Shown: one piece after another, positions 8,857 through 16,789 of the stretch
Numbering within the stretch: the first letter of the stretch is position 1
Layout: each line of letters begins with the position of its first letter
Assembly: GCA_040219085.1 (NCBI GenBank)
Contig: JAVJTC010000021.1
Location: 1-64,000, forward strand
From: Acidimicrobiales bacterium
GTDB lineage: Bacteria > Actinomycetota > Acidimicrobiia > Acidimicrobiales > JAVJTC01
DNA: 64,000 bases
Direction: 5' to 3'
Notes under the pieces: model-generated
Told to the model about the DNA's origin: nothing
The model's database searches: none
What the model saw: the letters and a program-made list of their open reading frames with translations, nothing else
Made by a program: the position numbers and the translations under genes

Positions 8857-8903
8857 CGGGACAACCTACAACGATTTCGCTAAAACTTTGATGCTTGGCC
8901 GCG

Positions 8904-8927
8904 AAGCCCCAAAGCGCTTTGGAGCTT
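8904..8927. promoter_or_regulatory. Palindrome upstream of the Fic gene (operator or terminator)
   Basis: The core CCAAAGCGCTTTGG (8909-8922) is a perfect 14-base palindrome. It is extended by AAGC/GCTT arms with one mismatched pair. It sits 48 bases before the Fic GTG start and 26 bases after the stop of the leftward NurA-type gene. It could be an operator for the Fic protein's own winged helix or a terminator for the upstream gene. The very short central loop favours an operator. Confidence 0.5.
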
Positions 8928-8952
8928 GCTCCCACTGCGGTGAGACCGCTGT

Positions 8953-9870
8953 TCACGACGCCGCGGCGAGCCGTAGCGATCTCTCGAGCAGCAGTGCGTC
9001 ACCGAGGCGGTGACGGAGGCGGTGTTCGAGCCCGGCGATCGGGTAGAGGTTCTGGGGCGCCCGGGACTCCTTGTGCGCCTCGGACGCGAACCGGGGCAGC
9101 GCCGCCGACACGACCTCGGCCCGCTCGACCGCATCGGCCACCGTCCCCACGCCGGGCAACTCCAACCGCACGATTCCCGACAACGGCTGGTTCCTCGGAC
9201 CGGGCAGGCGCAGATACCAGCTGTAGCGGGTGAAACCCCGGCCGCTCACGAGGAACAGGGGCGTGCGTTGGCCGTCGTCGAGCGCTGCGAGGATCGGCGC
9301 GACCGGTTCGGGCAGGTACTGGACGTGTTGGGTCTTGACGTAGCCGACGCCGTGAGGGTCGTTGCGGCCCCGCAGTGGCCCGTCGAACACGACGAGTTCG
9401 CAGTCGTGGCCGGCCGAAACCCCGAGCTCCAGCGACGTCATGCGTTCGTGGATGGCCAGGTAGGAGGCCTCAGGCGTCTCATCGGCAGTCGGGGCGAACG
9501 CATAGGTTGCGTGGCGGGTGACGACGGGCCCCGCCCCTGACGTCGCCGCGGCGAACAGCCCCCGCCCCACCTCGACAGCCGTCACCTCAGCCGTGGCGCC
9601 CCGGCACGTCACCGCGCCGGCCGCGTAGGAGGCGCACACCCCGGCGTGGGAGCCGTCGTCGTGGTGGATCCACACCCGGGCGTCGATGCGGCGCACCCCG
9701 TCGATGAACATGATCGAGTCGGGCACCGACTCCGGCGACGGCACGATCGGCGCCCAGTCCCCGACGTCACGCTCGAGCTCCACCTCGACGCGTTCGGACA
9801 CGTCCTCGAGCTGGTCGGCGTCCGCGCCGATCCCGTACTCGGGCGCCCACGTCTCGACGCTGAAGCGCAT
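8953..9870 (-). CDS. nurA: NurA-type 5'-3' nuclease (HerA partner)
   Basis: The 305-residue product has the layout of NurA nucleases. An N-terminal acidic motif is seen in MFIDGVRR near residue 55 and a second in LVVFDGPL near residue 163. VGYVKTQHVQYLP (near 180) matches the conserved lysine segment, and the C-terminal RAPQNLYPI...LEHRL helix matches the family end. NurA forms a dimer on the HerA hexamer and resects DNA ends with Mre11-Rad50 in archaea. The recognition comes from these motifs and from the neighbouring HerA, SbcD and SbcC genes on the same strand. The start at 9870 is preferred; in-frame upstream sequence overlaps the preceding gene. Two small genes lie between it and sbcC. 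Some annotations would call it a hypothetical protein. Confidence 0.75.
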   Translation of the reverse strand: MRFSVETWAPEYGIGADADQLEDVSERVEVELERDVGDWAPIVPSPESVPDSIMFIDGVRRIDARVWIHHDDGSHAGVCASYAAGAVTCRGATAEVTAVEVGRGLFAAATSGAGPVVTRHATYAFAPTADETPEASYLAIHERMTSLELGVSAGHDCELVVFDGPLRGRNDPHGVGYVKTQHVQYLPEPVAPILAALDDGQRTPLFLVSGRGFTRYSWYLRLPGPRNQPLSGIVRLELPGVGTVADAVERAEVVSAALPRFASEAHKESRAPQNLYPIAGLEHRLRHRLGDALLLERSLRLAAAS

Positions 9871-9920
9871 CAGCGTCTCCGGTCCGGCTGGTTCATCGAG
9901 CGGGCGGTCACGGCATCGCG

Positions 9921-10376
9921 TCAGCGGACCCGGCTTGCCAGGTCCCCCAGCGCCGTCGTGAAGGACTCGATGTTCGAACGGTCGGTGATCGCTGCGACGT
10001 GTCGGAGCCACTGCTCCCCCAACATGAACAGCAGCCACCGTCGGTCGGGGCCGACCTCGCGCTGGTCCCACCACTCGAGACGGATCGAATCGATCGGCGC
10101 TTCCACCACGAGCTTCTTCGGCCTGACGCCGATCACCCCACCGACGCCGGCGAACATCAGCCGGAGGTCGGTCACGATCACGATCATCTGCGTGTAACCC
10201 TGGCCGACCTGGGCGGCTGGGTCGAGACCACGCTGGTCGATGTACTCGTCGAGAGCGCGACTGGAGTGGCTCGAACCCGCGCTCGGGTAGCCGAGGATCG
10301 CCCAGTCGGTCAGGGACTCGCCGTCGCCGGTGACCCCGCCCAGCCAGTCGACGACACGGGATTCGGTCTTACTCAT
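9921..10376 (-). CDS. Hypothetical protein, possible PH-like fold
   Basis: The 151-residue product has no motif I can name. The middle part reads as alternating short strands (YTQMIVIVTDLRLMFAGV, then KKLVVEAPIDSIRLEWW), followed by a C-terminal helix. This pattern of strands describing how a protein is displayed and modified is typical of bacterial PH-like domains, so that fold is a guess. It lies between the lipoprotein and NurA-type genes, 39 and 50 bases from them, and is probably co-transcribed with the DNA-repair cluster. No signal peptide or membrane segment is seen. Confidence 0.55.
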   Translation of the reverse strand: MSKTESRVVDWLGGVTGDGESLTDWAILGYPSAGSSHSSRALDEYIDQRGLDPAAQVGQGYTQMIVIVTDLRLMFAGVGGVIGVRPKKLVVEAPIDSIRLEWWDQREVGPDRRWLLFMLGEQWLRHVAAITDRSNIESFTTALGDLASRVR

Positions 10377-10415
10377 CGCTGAGGGCACCGGCCCACGTCG
10401 CACGTCGTCACGGGC

Positions 10416-10724
10416 TCAAAAACCTGCTTCACACGCACCGCGCGCATTGATCACCTGCCTGGCGACGCCCTCTGTGGCGAGGACCTCTTCGCCGTCGCCA
10501 ACCGCCTCGAAGAAGTCGAAGAGCTCATTGGCTGTCACGTTCTCGAGCTTCGCGGCGACGCACTCGGCGTCCTCCTGCGGGGCGCCCAGGTCGACCATCA
10601 CCGCGGTCAGCGCGTCGACGGAGGTGCTCTCGCCGTCGGCCGGCCCGTCGTCGCCACCCCCGCACCCGACCACCAGGGTCAGGGCCATGGCGGCGGCACA
10701 CACGGTCAGAATTGCTCGCTTCAA
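10416..10724 (-). CDS. Small putative lipoprotein
   Basis: The 102-residue product starts with KRAIL, a hydrophobic stretch and a lipobox ending LVVGC near residue 21, then a Gly/Asp-rich linker. It should be cleaved and lipidated at that cysteine. The mature part is acidic and helical, with two further cysteines (in AECVAAKL and GACEAGF) that could form one disulphide. Similar small DUF-type actinobacterial lipoproteins exist, but none has a known role here. The start is TTG at 10722-10724, chosen because GAGGAGG lies nine bases upstream and no ATG or GTG fits. It sits 103 bases downstream of sbcC on the same strand; a functional link to DNA repair is not implied. Confidence 0.7.
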   Translation of the reverse strand: MKRAILTVCAAAMALTLVVGCGGGDDGPADGESTSVDALTAVMVDLGAPQEDAECVAAKLENVTANELFDFFEAVGDGEEVLATEGVARQVINARGACEAGF

Positions 10725-10827
10725 CGGAGATTCCTCCTCGGGACGGACCCGATGGTCGTCGTACGCCGCACACGATCCCACGCGGACCCCCCTGCCCGGC
10801 GGATCGTGCAGGCACCTGAACACTCCC

Positions 10828-13689
10828 TCACAGCACCACCCGTTCCACGGTGGACGCGCCGCCGCTCTTGGTCACCTCGAGGCGCACGGGCATCCGGTCG
10901 GCGAGCTCGCGGATGTGGGTGATGATCCCGACGAGGCGGCCGCTCGCGCCGAGGTCCTCGATGGCGGTGGCGACCGTGTCGAGCGTGTGGGCGTCGAGGG
11001 TGCCGAAGCCCTCGTCGAGGAAGATCGATTCGATCTGAGGCGCACCCTCGGGGGCCAACTCGGCGGTGGCGTCCGCGAGGGCCAGGGCGAGCGACAGCGA
11101 CGCCAGGAACGTCTCGCCGCCCGACAGCGTCCGGGCCGAGCGGATCTCGTCCGCGTTGGCGTGGTCACGCACGACGAAGTTCGCGTCGTCCAACTCGAGC
11201 GAGTACTGGCCGCCGGACAGTTCGAACAGCCGCACGGTGGCCCGGCTGACGAGGTGCTCGAGCGCCTCGCGCATCAACCACCGTTCGAATCCGTCGGCCC
11301 GCAGCAACCGCCCGAGCGCCTCGGCGACCTGCCCGCGTTCGGTGAGGTCGTCGATCATCTCCTGCCGTTCGGCGAGGCGGTCACAGCGTTCGTCGAAGGA
11401 CCGCAGACCGGCGCGCGTTTCGGCGACGGCGGCGGTGATCCGGTCGGCGATGTCGCTGAGGGGTGGCGCCTCGTCGGCCAGGTCCACGACCTCACGGACG
11501 CGGGCCACGAGCGCCGCTGTGCGGGTGTCGGCGGCTTCGACGGTCCCGGTCCGGGTGCGGTGCGCCTCCTCCCGGCGGGTCGTGGCCGCGGACCGTTCAC
11601 CGGCTGCCCAGGTGGCGAGGGTCGCCCAGTCGGCGGCGACCTGTTCGCCGCCGAGCGCAGGCGGTTCGAGCGCGGCGACACGGTCACGGGCGGCCTGCAG
11701 CTCCGTGCGGGCTGTCGCGGCCGCGACCCGGGCGACCCCCAGCGCACCAACGGCCTCCTCGGCGGCCGTCTCGGCCTTCACGACCTCGTCGACCGCGGCC
11801 TTCGCCAAGGCCCGGAGCCGCTCGGCTTCGGCCGCTGCCCGCTGCAACGCCTCGACGTCGGGCACCCCGTCGAGTCGCCCGGCGAGGGCCTCGACGCGTT
11901 CACGCGTGGACGTCTCGGACTGCTCCACACGGATCCGAGTCGCCTTGGCTTCGTCCTCGGCCGAGAGGACGGCACGCACGTCGTCGCTACGGCGGTGCTC
12001 GTCGGCAGCGAGCCGGGCCCGCATCACCTCGGCGCGTGCGGCGGCGACCGCGGCGTCGGCCGCTTCGGTCTCGCTACGGCGACGGGCGATCTCGTCACCG
12101 GCGGGGACGGCCCCGACCCGCTCCGCGAGCCCCCGCAGCTCGTCGGCCGCGGCGTCACGGCGGGCCTCGGCCCGGTCGGCGTCACGCTTGGCCGCGTCAC
12201 GGGCGGCGAGTACCTCGTCGCGTGACGCTCGTGCCTGCGTCTCGCGCTCGGCGGCTGCCTGCAGGTCGTCACCCAGGCGGTGTTCGGGCAGGGTCTGCAC
12301 CGTCTGGTGACACAGCGGGCACTGCTCCCCCACGGCGAGCAGGTCGGCGTGTGCGGCGACGCCCTCCTCGCGGCGCAGACGCGCCAGCTCCCCCGACGCC
12401 GCCTCGAGCGCGGCTTCGGCATCGGTCACCGCGTTCTCGAGCGGTACGAGCGCGGCGGCCGCGTCGGCGTGGGCGGCCCCGGTGGACCTCTCCGCTTCGA
12501 CAGCGGCGGCGTGGCGTTCCCACAGTTCGGCCCAGGCGTCGAGCTGTTCACTGCTCGTGACGGTCCCGGCTGTGGCCAGCGCGTCCTCCTCGACGGCCTG
12601 CGCGGCCGCGACGGCGTCGTCGCGGCGTTCCTGCTCGAGTCGCACTGCGTCCGCGGCTGCGACCGCTTCGTCCTCCGCCGTCCGGGCAACCTGGAGCTGC
12701 CCGCTCAGCTCGGCGAGCTTGCCGGACGCTTCGACGTGGTCGGCCCGCAGCCGCAGCTGGGCGGTGACCTCGGCGAGGTCGGGGCCCGCAGCGACGGCTT
12801 CGTCGGCGGTGCGGCGGGCATCTCGTGCGGCCTTCACGACCTCCGAGGCCGTCTCCGCCGCGTCCCGTGCCCGCCCGAGCCGCGCGTCGATCTCGGCGAC
12901 GCCGTCGGGCACGTCGACGCCGCGCAGCTTCTCGAGCCGGGCGTCGAGCTCCGCTATCTCCGCCCCGAGCCTCTCGGCCGCAGCACGGGCCTGTTCGATC
13001 TCGACCCGCTGCGCGATGAACTCACCCTGCACCGTCTCCAGCGCCTCGATCCGCCCGGCGATCCCGGCCCGCTTCTCGTCGGTGAGCTCCTCGGCGTCGG
13101 TGGCCAGGTCCGCCTTCAGTACGACGGCCTGGTCCCGACACGTGGTGGCGATGGACCGGGCCTCGCCGCCGAGGCGGCGGTAGAGCTCGAGGCCGAGGAG
13201 GTTGCGCAGGGTGGCCTGGCGGTCCTTGGGGGTGTCGTGGAGGAAGTCGGCGAAGCGGCCCTGGGGCAGGACGACGGTGCGGTTGAACTGGTCGGCGTCG
13301 AGGCCGAGCAGCTCCTCGACGGCGGCGGTCATGGACCGGGCGTCGTCCGCGAGGATCCGCTCTCCCTGCTCGAGGCGGGCCTCACGAGTCGTCGCCCCCT
13401 TCGCCGTGCGCCGGACGACCCGCACGGCGGTGTGGGGCCGTCCGCCGATCTCGAAGTCGAACGCCACCCGGGCCTCTTGGGAGGTCTGGTTGATGACGGG
13501 GGCGACGGCGCGATTGTCCTGGTAGCGGGCGACCGAGCCGTAGAGGGCGAAGGTGAGCGCGTCGATGATCGTGGACTTGCCCGAGCCGGTGTCGCCGACG
13601 AGGGCGACGAGGTCGATGTCGGTGAAGTCGATGTCGGTCGGCTCTCGGAACGGACCGAACCCCTTCATCCGGATCCGCAGCGGCCTCAC
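10828..13689 (-). CDS. sbcC: SbcC (Rad50-like) exonuclease ATPase subunit
   Basis: The 953-residue SMC-like ATPase is the partner of SbcD in cutting hairpins and blocked DNA ends. The Walker A site GDTGSGKST is near residue 35 and the ABC signature LSGGETFLASLSLALALA near residue 855, with Walker B IFLDEGFGTLD after it. Between them are two long Ala/Glu/Arg-rich coiled coils around the zinc hook CPLC near residue 457. All parts needed for the clamp are present and the length is normal. Its start overlaps the sbcD stop by four bases, so translation is coupled. It belongs to the HerA-SbcD-SbcC-NurA cluster. Confidence 0.95.
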   Translation of the reverse strand: MRPLRIRMKGFGPFREPTDIDFTDIDLVALVGDTGSGKSTIIDALTFALYGSVARYQDNRAVAPVINQTSQEARVAFDFEIGGRPHTAVRVVRRTAKGATTREARLEQGERILADDARSMTAAVEELLGLDADQFNRTVVLPQGRFADFLHDTPKDRQATLRNLLGLELYRRLGGEARSIATTCRDQAVVLKADLATDAEELTDEKRAGIAGRIEALETVQGEFIAQRVEIEQARAAAERLGAEIAELDARLEKLRGVDVPDGVAEIDARLGRARDAAETASEVVKAARDARRTADEAVAAGPDLAEVTAQLRLRADHVEASGKLAELSGQLQVARTAEDEAVAAADAVRLEQERRDDAVAAAQAVEEDALATAGTVTSSEQLDAWAELWERHAAAVEAERSTGAAHADAAAALVPLENAVTDAEAALEAASGELARLRREEGVAAHADLLAVGEQCPLCHQTVQTLPEHRLGDDLQAAAERETQARASRDEVLAARDAAKRDADRAEARRDAAADELRGLAERVGAVPAGDEIARRRSETEAADAAVAAARAEVMRARLAADEHRRSDDVRAVLSAEDEAKATRIRVEQSETSTRERVEALAGRLDGVPDVEALQRAAAEAERLRALAKAAVDEVVKAETAAEEAVGALGVARVAAATARTELQAARDRVAALEPPALGGEQVAADWATLATWAAGERSAATTRREEAHRTRTGTVEAADTRTAALVARVREVVDLADEAPPLSDIADRITAAVAETRAGLRSFDERCDRLAERQEMIDDLTERGQVAEALGRLLRADGFERWLMREALEHLVSRATVRLFELSGGQYSLELDDANFVVRDHANADEIRSARTLSGGETFLASLSLALALADATAELAPEGAPQIESIFLDEGFGTLDAHTLDTVATAIEDLGASGRLVGIITHIRELADRMPVRLEVTKSGGASTVERVVL

Positions 13690-14870
13690 GGCGCCGCCTC
13701 GCCGGCACCGGCGCCCGAACCCGCCCCGGTCTCGTGGGCGTCGTCGAGCAGTTCGTCGAACAGCGCCGGGATCCGTTCGTCGGCGACGCCTTCGAGGGCG
13801 AGGTACTCGTCGAAGAGCTCCCGGGGCGAGCGGCTGCGCATGTCGACGCTGCGGCGGGTACGAGGGGCAGCGGTCGATTCGACCCGCACGTCCACCACAC
13901 CCTCGCCGAGCATCTCGCGGACGTCGGCGGCGAGCCCGGCCCGACCGGCTTCGCGCACCACCACCCGCAGGAACGCGTCGTCGGGCACCTCGGCGGCTCG
14001 GAGCTGTTCGAGGCTGCCGGTGAGGGTGCGCAGCGGTCGGCCGGAGGTGAGCGGTACGGGCCGGACATCGGCGGGAGCGCCGGGTTCGAGGGTGACGACG
14101 TTGACCTGTTTGGCCTGGTCGGCTTCGCCGAAGTCGAGTTGCAGCGGGGAGCCGCAGTAGTGCAGCGGCGCGCCGGCGGGGATCTTCTGGGGCCGGTGGA
14201 GATGCCCGAGCGCGCCGTAGCTGATGGTGGCGGGGAACGACTGGGCGGTGACCGCGTACTCCTCGACCAGGTGCGCGGCCCGTTCACCGCCACCGCTCTG
14301 GGCCCCGAGGACGAAGGCGTGGGCCGCGAGGACGTTGACGGTGTCGGCCCGGAAGGACCCGGCGAGGACGTCGATGAGCATCCGCAGCCGGGCGCTGTAC
14401 TCCTGGGCGTGGACGAAGGCGTCGCCGTCGATGAGGTGTTCGGCCCGCACGATCCCCCGCTTGGACACGAACGGCAGAGTCGCGATGAGGACCTCCGCCC
14501 CGTCTCGGGCCGTGAGCGAGATGACGCCACCCGCGTCGGGGCGGGTCGGTTCGGCGACGAGGTGGACGCGGCCGAGCTCGAGGATGGGGGCGACGGCACG
14601 CAGGCGTCGGGCGTTGTCGTGGTTGCCGGCGATGACGACGACATCTGCCTCGGTGGCGGCGAGATCGAGCAGGGCCCGGTAGACGATCTCCTCGGACTCC
14701 GGCGACGGCGACGCGGTGTCGAAGAGGTCTCCGGCCACGACGATCACGTCCACGTTCTCGTCCCGGGCTACCCGGGCGATCTCGGCGAGCACGGCGCGGT
14801 GTTCGTCCGCGCGCGAGATGCCGCGGATGGCCTTGCCGACGTGCCAGTCGGATGTGTGGAGCAGCTTCAC
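13686..14870 (-). CDS. sbcD: SbcD (Mre11-like) nuclease subunit
   Basis: The 394-residue metallophosphoesterase is the nuclease half of SbcCD. Metal-binding motifs are in order: HTSDWHVGK near residue 5, GDLFD near 48, GNHDN near 83, then HAFV and GALGHLHRPQ further on. The family capping domain follows and the C-terminal region provides the SbcC-binding helices. It uses manganese for 3'-5' exonuclease and endonuclease activity in characterised members. The stop overlaps the sbcC start by four bases, and the HerA-type gene ends six bases upstream of its start. The three genes therefore form one transcription unit. Confidence 0.95.
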   Translation of the reverse strand: MKLLHTSDWHVGKAIRGISRADEHRAVLAEIARVARDENVDVIVVAGDLFDTASPSPESEEIVYRALLDLAATEADVVVIAGNHDNARRLRAVAPILELGRVHLVAEPTRPDAGGVISLTARDGAEVLIATLPFVSKRGIVRAEHLIDGDAFVHAQEYSARLRMLIDVLAGSFRADTVNVLAAHAFVLGAQSGGGERAAHLVEEYAVTAQSFPATISYGALGHLHRPQKIPAGAPLHYCGSPLQLDFGEADQAKQVNVVTLEPGAPADVRPVPLTSGRPLRTLTGSLEQLRAAEVPDDAFLRVVVREAGRAGLAADVREMLGEGVVDVRVESTAAPRTRRSVDMRSRSPRELFDEYLALEGVADERIPALFDELLDDAHETGAGSGAGAGEAAP

Positions 14871-14876
14871 CGTCGC

Positions 14877-16637
14877 TCAGGTGAGCCCGTCGAAGGGGTC
14901 GGCGGGCGCGCCGCCGTCGCCACCGGAGCCATCCCCCGCAGCCCCAGCCCCGTCGGAGCCGCCACGGCGGCCACCGCCGGAGAGGTCCGCTTCGGCGGAG
15001 CGGGTGGCCCAGGCGGGGAACGGGAACTCCAACAGCAGCGGCACCGGCAGGCGGGGCTGGGAGACGAACATCGTCCCGGGCTTCAAGATGGTGGCCCGCT
15101 GGCGTTGCGCGGCCGGCAGGAACCCGTACTGGTCCCGGCCGGCTTCGGCCGAGTCGAGGCGCCCGACGACACGGATGGCGGAGTTGGCGACGACGCGCCG
15201 CTCCACCTCGCTGGCGGTCTGTTGGGCGCCGATGAGGATCATGCCGAGGCTGCGGCCGCGCTCGGCGACGTCGAGGAGGATCTCCTTGATGGGGCTCGAG
15301 GAGTCCCGGGGCGCGTACTTGTTGAGCTCGTCGAGGACGACGAACTGGAGCGGCTCGGCGGTGCCGGAGGCCTCCTTCGCGTCGAAGGCCTGACGCAGGA
15401 CAACACCGACGACGAAGCGCTTGGCCCGGTCGTGGAGCAGGTGCAGGTCTATGACGGTGACCTGTTGCGCGTCGAGGTCCACGGCGTGGGTGGCGGCGTC
15501 GGCGAGGTCGGCCCGCACGAGGTGACCGACGTGGCGACTGGCCGACGCGAGGCGGCGGACGAACGCGTTGATGGTGCCGGCGCCGATGGCACGGCCGCTC
15601 CAGCGGGGGTCGGTCGTGTCGTCGGGATCGTCGGGGATGAGCTTGGATTCGATGATGGCGACGAGCTGGTCGAAGGTGCGGGCGGTCTGGCCTTCGATGC
15701 GGACGGCGCCGTCGGAGGTGTCGTTGTCCCGGGCGCATTCAGCGAGGCGGGCGGCGACGGACTGCACGACGATCGTGTAGTGCTGGCGTTCGTCCTCGGC
15801 ATCGGCGAAGAGGTAGGGCAACAGGCCCTGTTCGCAGAACTGGGCGATGGTCCAGTAGAGGGGGCGCACGCCGTGTTGGCGGGCGCCGGTGGCGGGGGTG
15901 CCGTTGGGGTCGCCTTTGCGGGGCGGGGCGAGGATGCGCACCGAGTTGAACGGCGCGGCGGCGAGGCCGAGCTGCGCGTAGCGGGCCCGCTGGTCGTCGT
16001 CGAGGCGGGTGTTGGCGTGGTCGAGGAACAACAGGTCCTCGCCCTTGACGTTGAAGATGAGGCCCTTCGTGTTGGCCGACGCGGCGCCGAGGACCCCGGA
16101 GTTGAACAGCGAGTAGAGAAGGAAGGTCGCGTAGCTGGTCTTGGTGGCGACGCCGGAGATACCCGAGATGTTGACGTGGGCGCCCTTGGTGCCGTCGATG
16201 AAGTCCAGGTCCAGGTTGACGGGTTCGCCGTCGCGGGACAGGCCGGCGGGGAGGCGCCGCTCCACGTCGGTGAGATCGAGGGCCTCGTCGCGTTCGGCGT
16301 CCACGGCGCGGCGCACCGCCGTGCCGGGCAGCGGCGGGACGAACGTCTCGGGGACCACGCGGGTGACCTGCACGAGGGCGGACTCGGCGACCTCGGCGGG
16401 CAGCACACCGCGGGCGACGAGGAAGACGTCGGTGTCGAAACGGGCGCCCTCGTGGCGGGCACGCACCTGGCCGACGATCCCGTAGATCGACACCTGCTCG
16501 CCGTTGGGCAGCGTCCGGTCCAGCGCCACGACGTCGTCGAGTTGGAGGTGGTGGCCCGGCTCGACCGCCACCCAGAACTCGAGCGGCGTCGAGTCCTCGG
16601 TGCCGAGCACCCGCCCGACGTTCGGCTGTTCAGACAT
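14877..16637 (-). CDS. herA: HerA-type ATPase (HAS-barrel, DUF87 family)
   Basis: The 586-residue product begins with a HAS-barrel-like beta domain (about 1-95), then a FtsK/HerA-type ATPase core. The Walker A loop is a variant, GISGVATKTSY near residue 167, which lacks the usual GKS/T. Walker B is FVVLDELNKYAP, followed by the GRSLGMILIGAQQTASEV sensor segment and an arginine-containing end typical of the HerA hexamer. HerA translocates on DNA and drives NurA and Mre11-Rad50 end resection in archaea. Its position first in the cluster with SbcD, SbcC and NurA supports that role. No strong ribosome site is seen. The atypical P-loop occurs in a bacterial subgroup annotated only as ATP-binding protein. 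Confidence 0.85.
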   Translation of the reverse strand: MSEQPNVGRVLGTEDSTPLEFWVAVEPGHHLQLDDVVALDRTLPNGEQVSIYGIVGQVRARHEGARFDTDVFLVARGVLPAEVAESALVQVTRVVPETFVPPLPGTAVRRAVDAERDEALDLTDVERRLPAGLSRDGEPVNLDLDFIDGTKGAHVNISGISGVATKTSYATFLLYSLFNSGVLGAASANTKGLIFNVKGEDLLFLDHANTRLDDDQRARYAQLGLAAAPFNSVRILAPPRKGDPNGTPATGARQHGVRPLYWTIAQFCEQGLLPYLFADAEDERQHYTIVVQSVAARLAECARDNDTSDGAVRIEGQTARTFDQLVAIIESKLIPDDPDDTTDPRWSGRAIGAGTINAFVRRLASASRHVGHLVRADLADAATHAVDLDAQQVTVIDLHLLHDRAKRFVVGVVLRQAFDAKEASGTAEPLQFVVLDELNKYAPRDSSSPIKEILLDVAERGRSLGMILIGAQQTASEVERRVVANSAIRVVGRLDSAEAGRDQYGFLPAAQRQRATILKPGTMFVSQPRLPVPLLLEFPFPAWATRSAEADLSGGGRRGGSDGAGAAGDGSGGDGGAPADPFDGLT

Positions 16638-16733
16638 CGGACGCCCCGGGCCGCTCTTGCACGCTCATCTGAAGCATTCCGCCATTGGTAGCAGGCGGCT
16701 GTGACGTGAGACCCGATCAGCTCCAAAGGTCCG

Positions 16734-16761
16734 TTGGCATCAACCCACTCTAAGTTACAGT
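16734..16761 (+). promoter_or_regulatory. Sigma-70-like promoter of the second Fic gene
   Basis: TTGGCA (16734-16739) and TACAGT (16756-16761) are 16 bases apart and fit a housekeeping -35/-10 pair. Transcription would start near 16768, leaving a leader of about 20 bases before the ATG at 16790. AGGAG ends only two bases before that ATG, unusually close for a ribosome site. Confidence 0.5.
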
Positions 16762-16784
16762 TAGGCAGCAACCGATACTTAGAG
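16748..16784. promoter_or_regulatory. Inverted repeat over the Fic promoter, possible operator
   Basis: CTCTAAGT (16748-16755) and ACTTAGAG (16777-16784) are perfect eight-base inverted copies, 21 bases apart. They span the -10 box and likely start site. A dimeric repressor bound here would block the promoter. The AT content is higher than in the surrounding sequence. Confidence 0.5.
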
Positions 16785-16789
16785 GAGTC

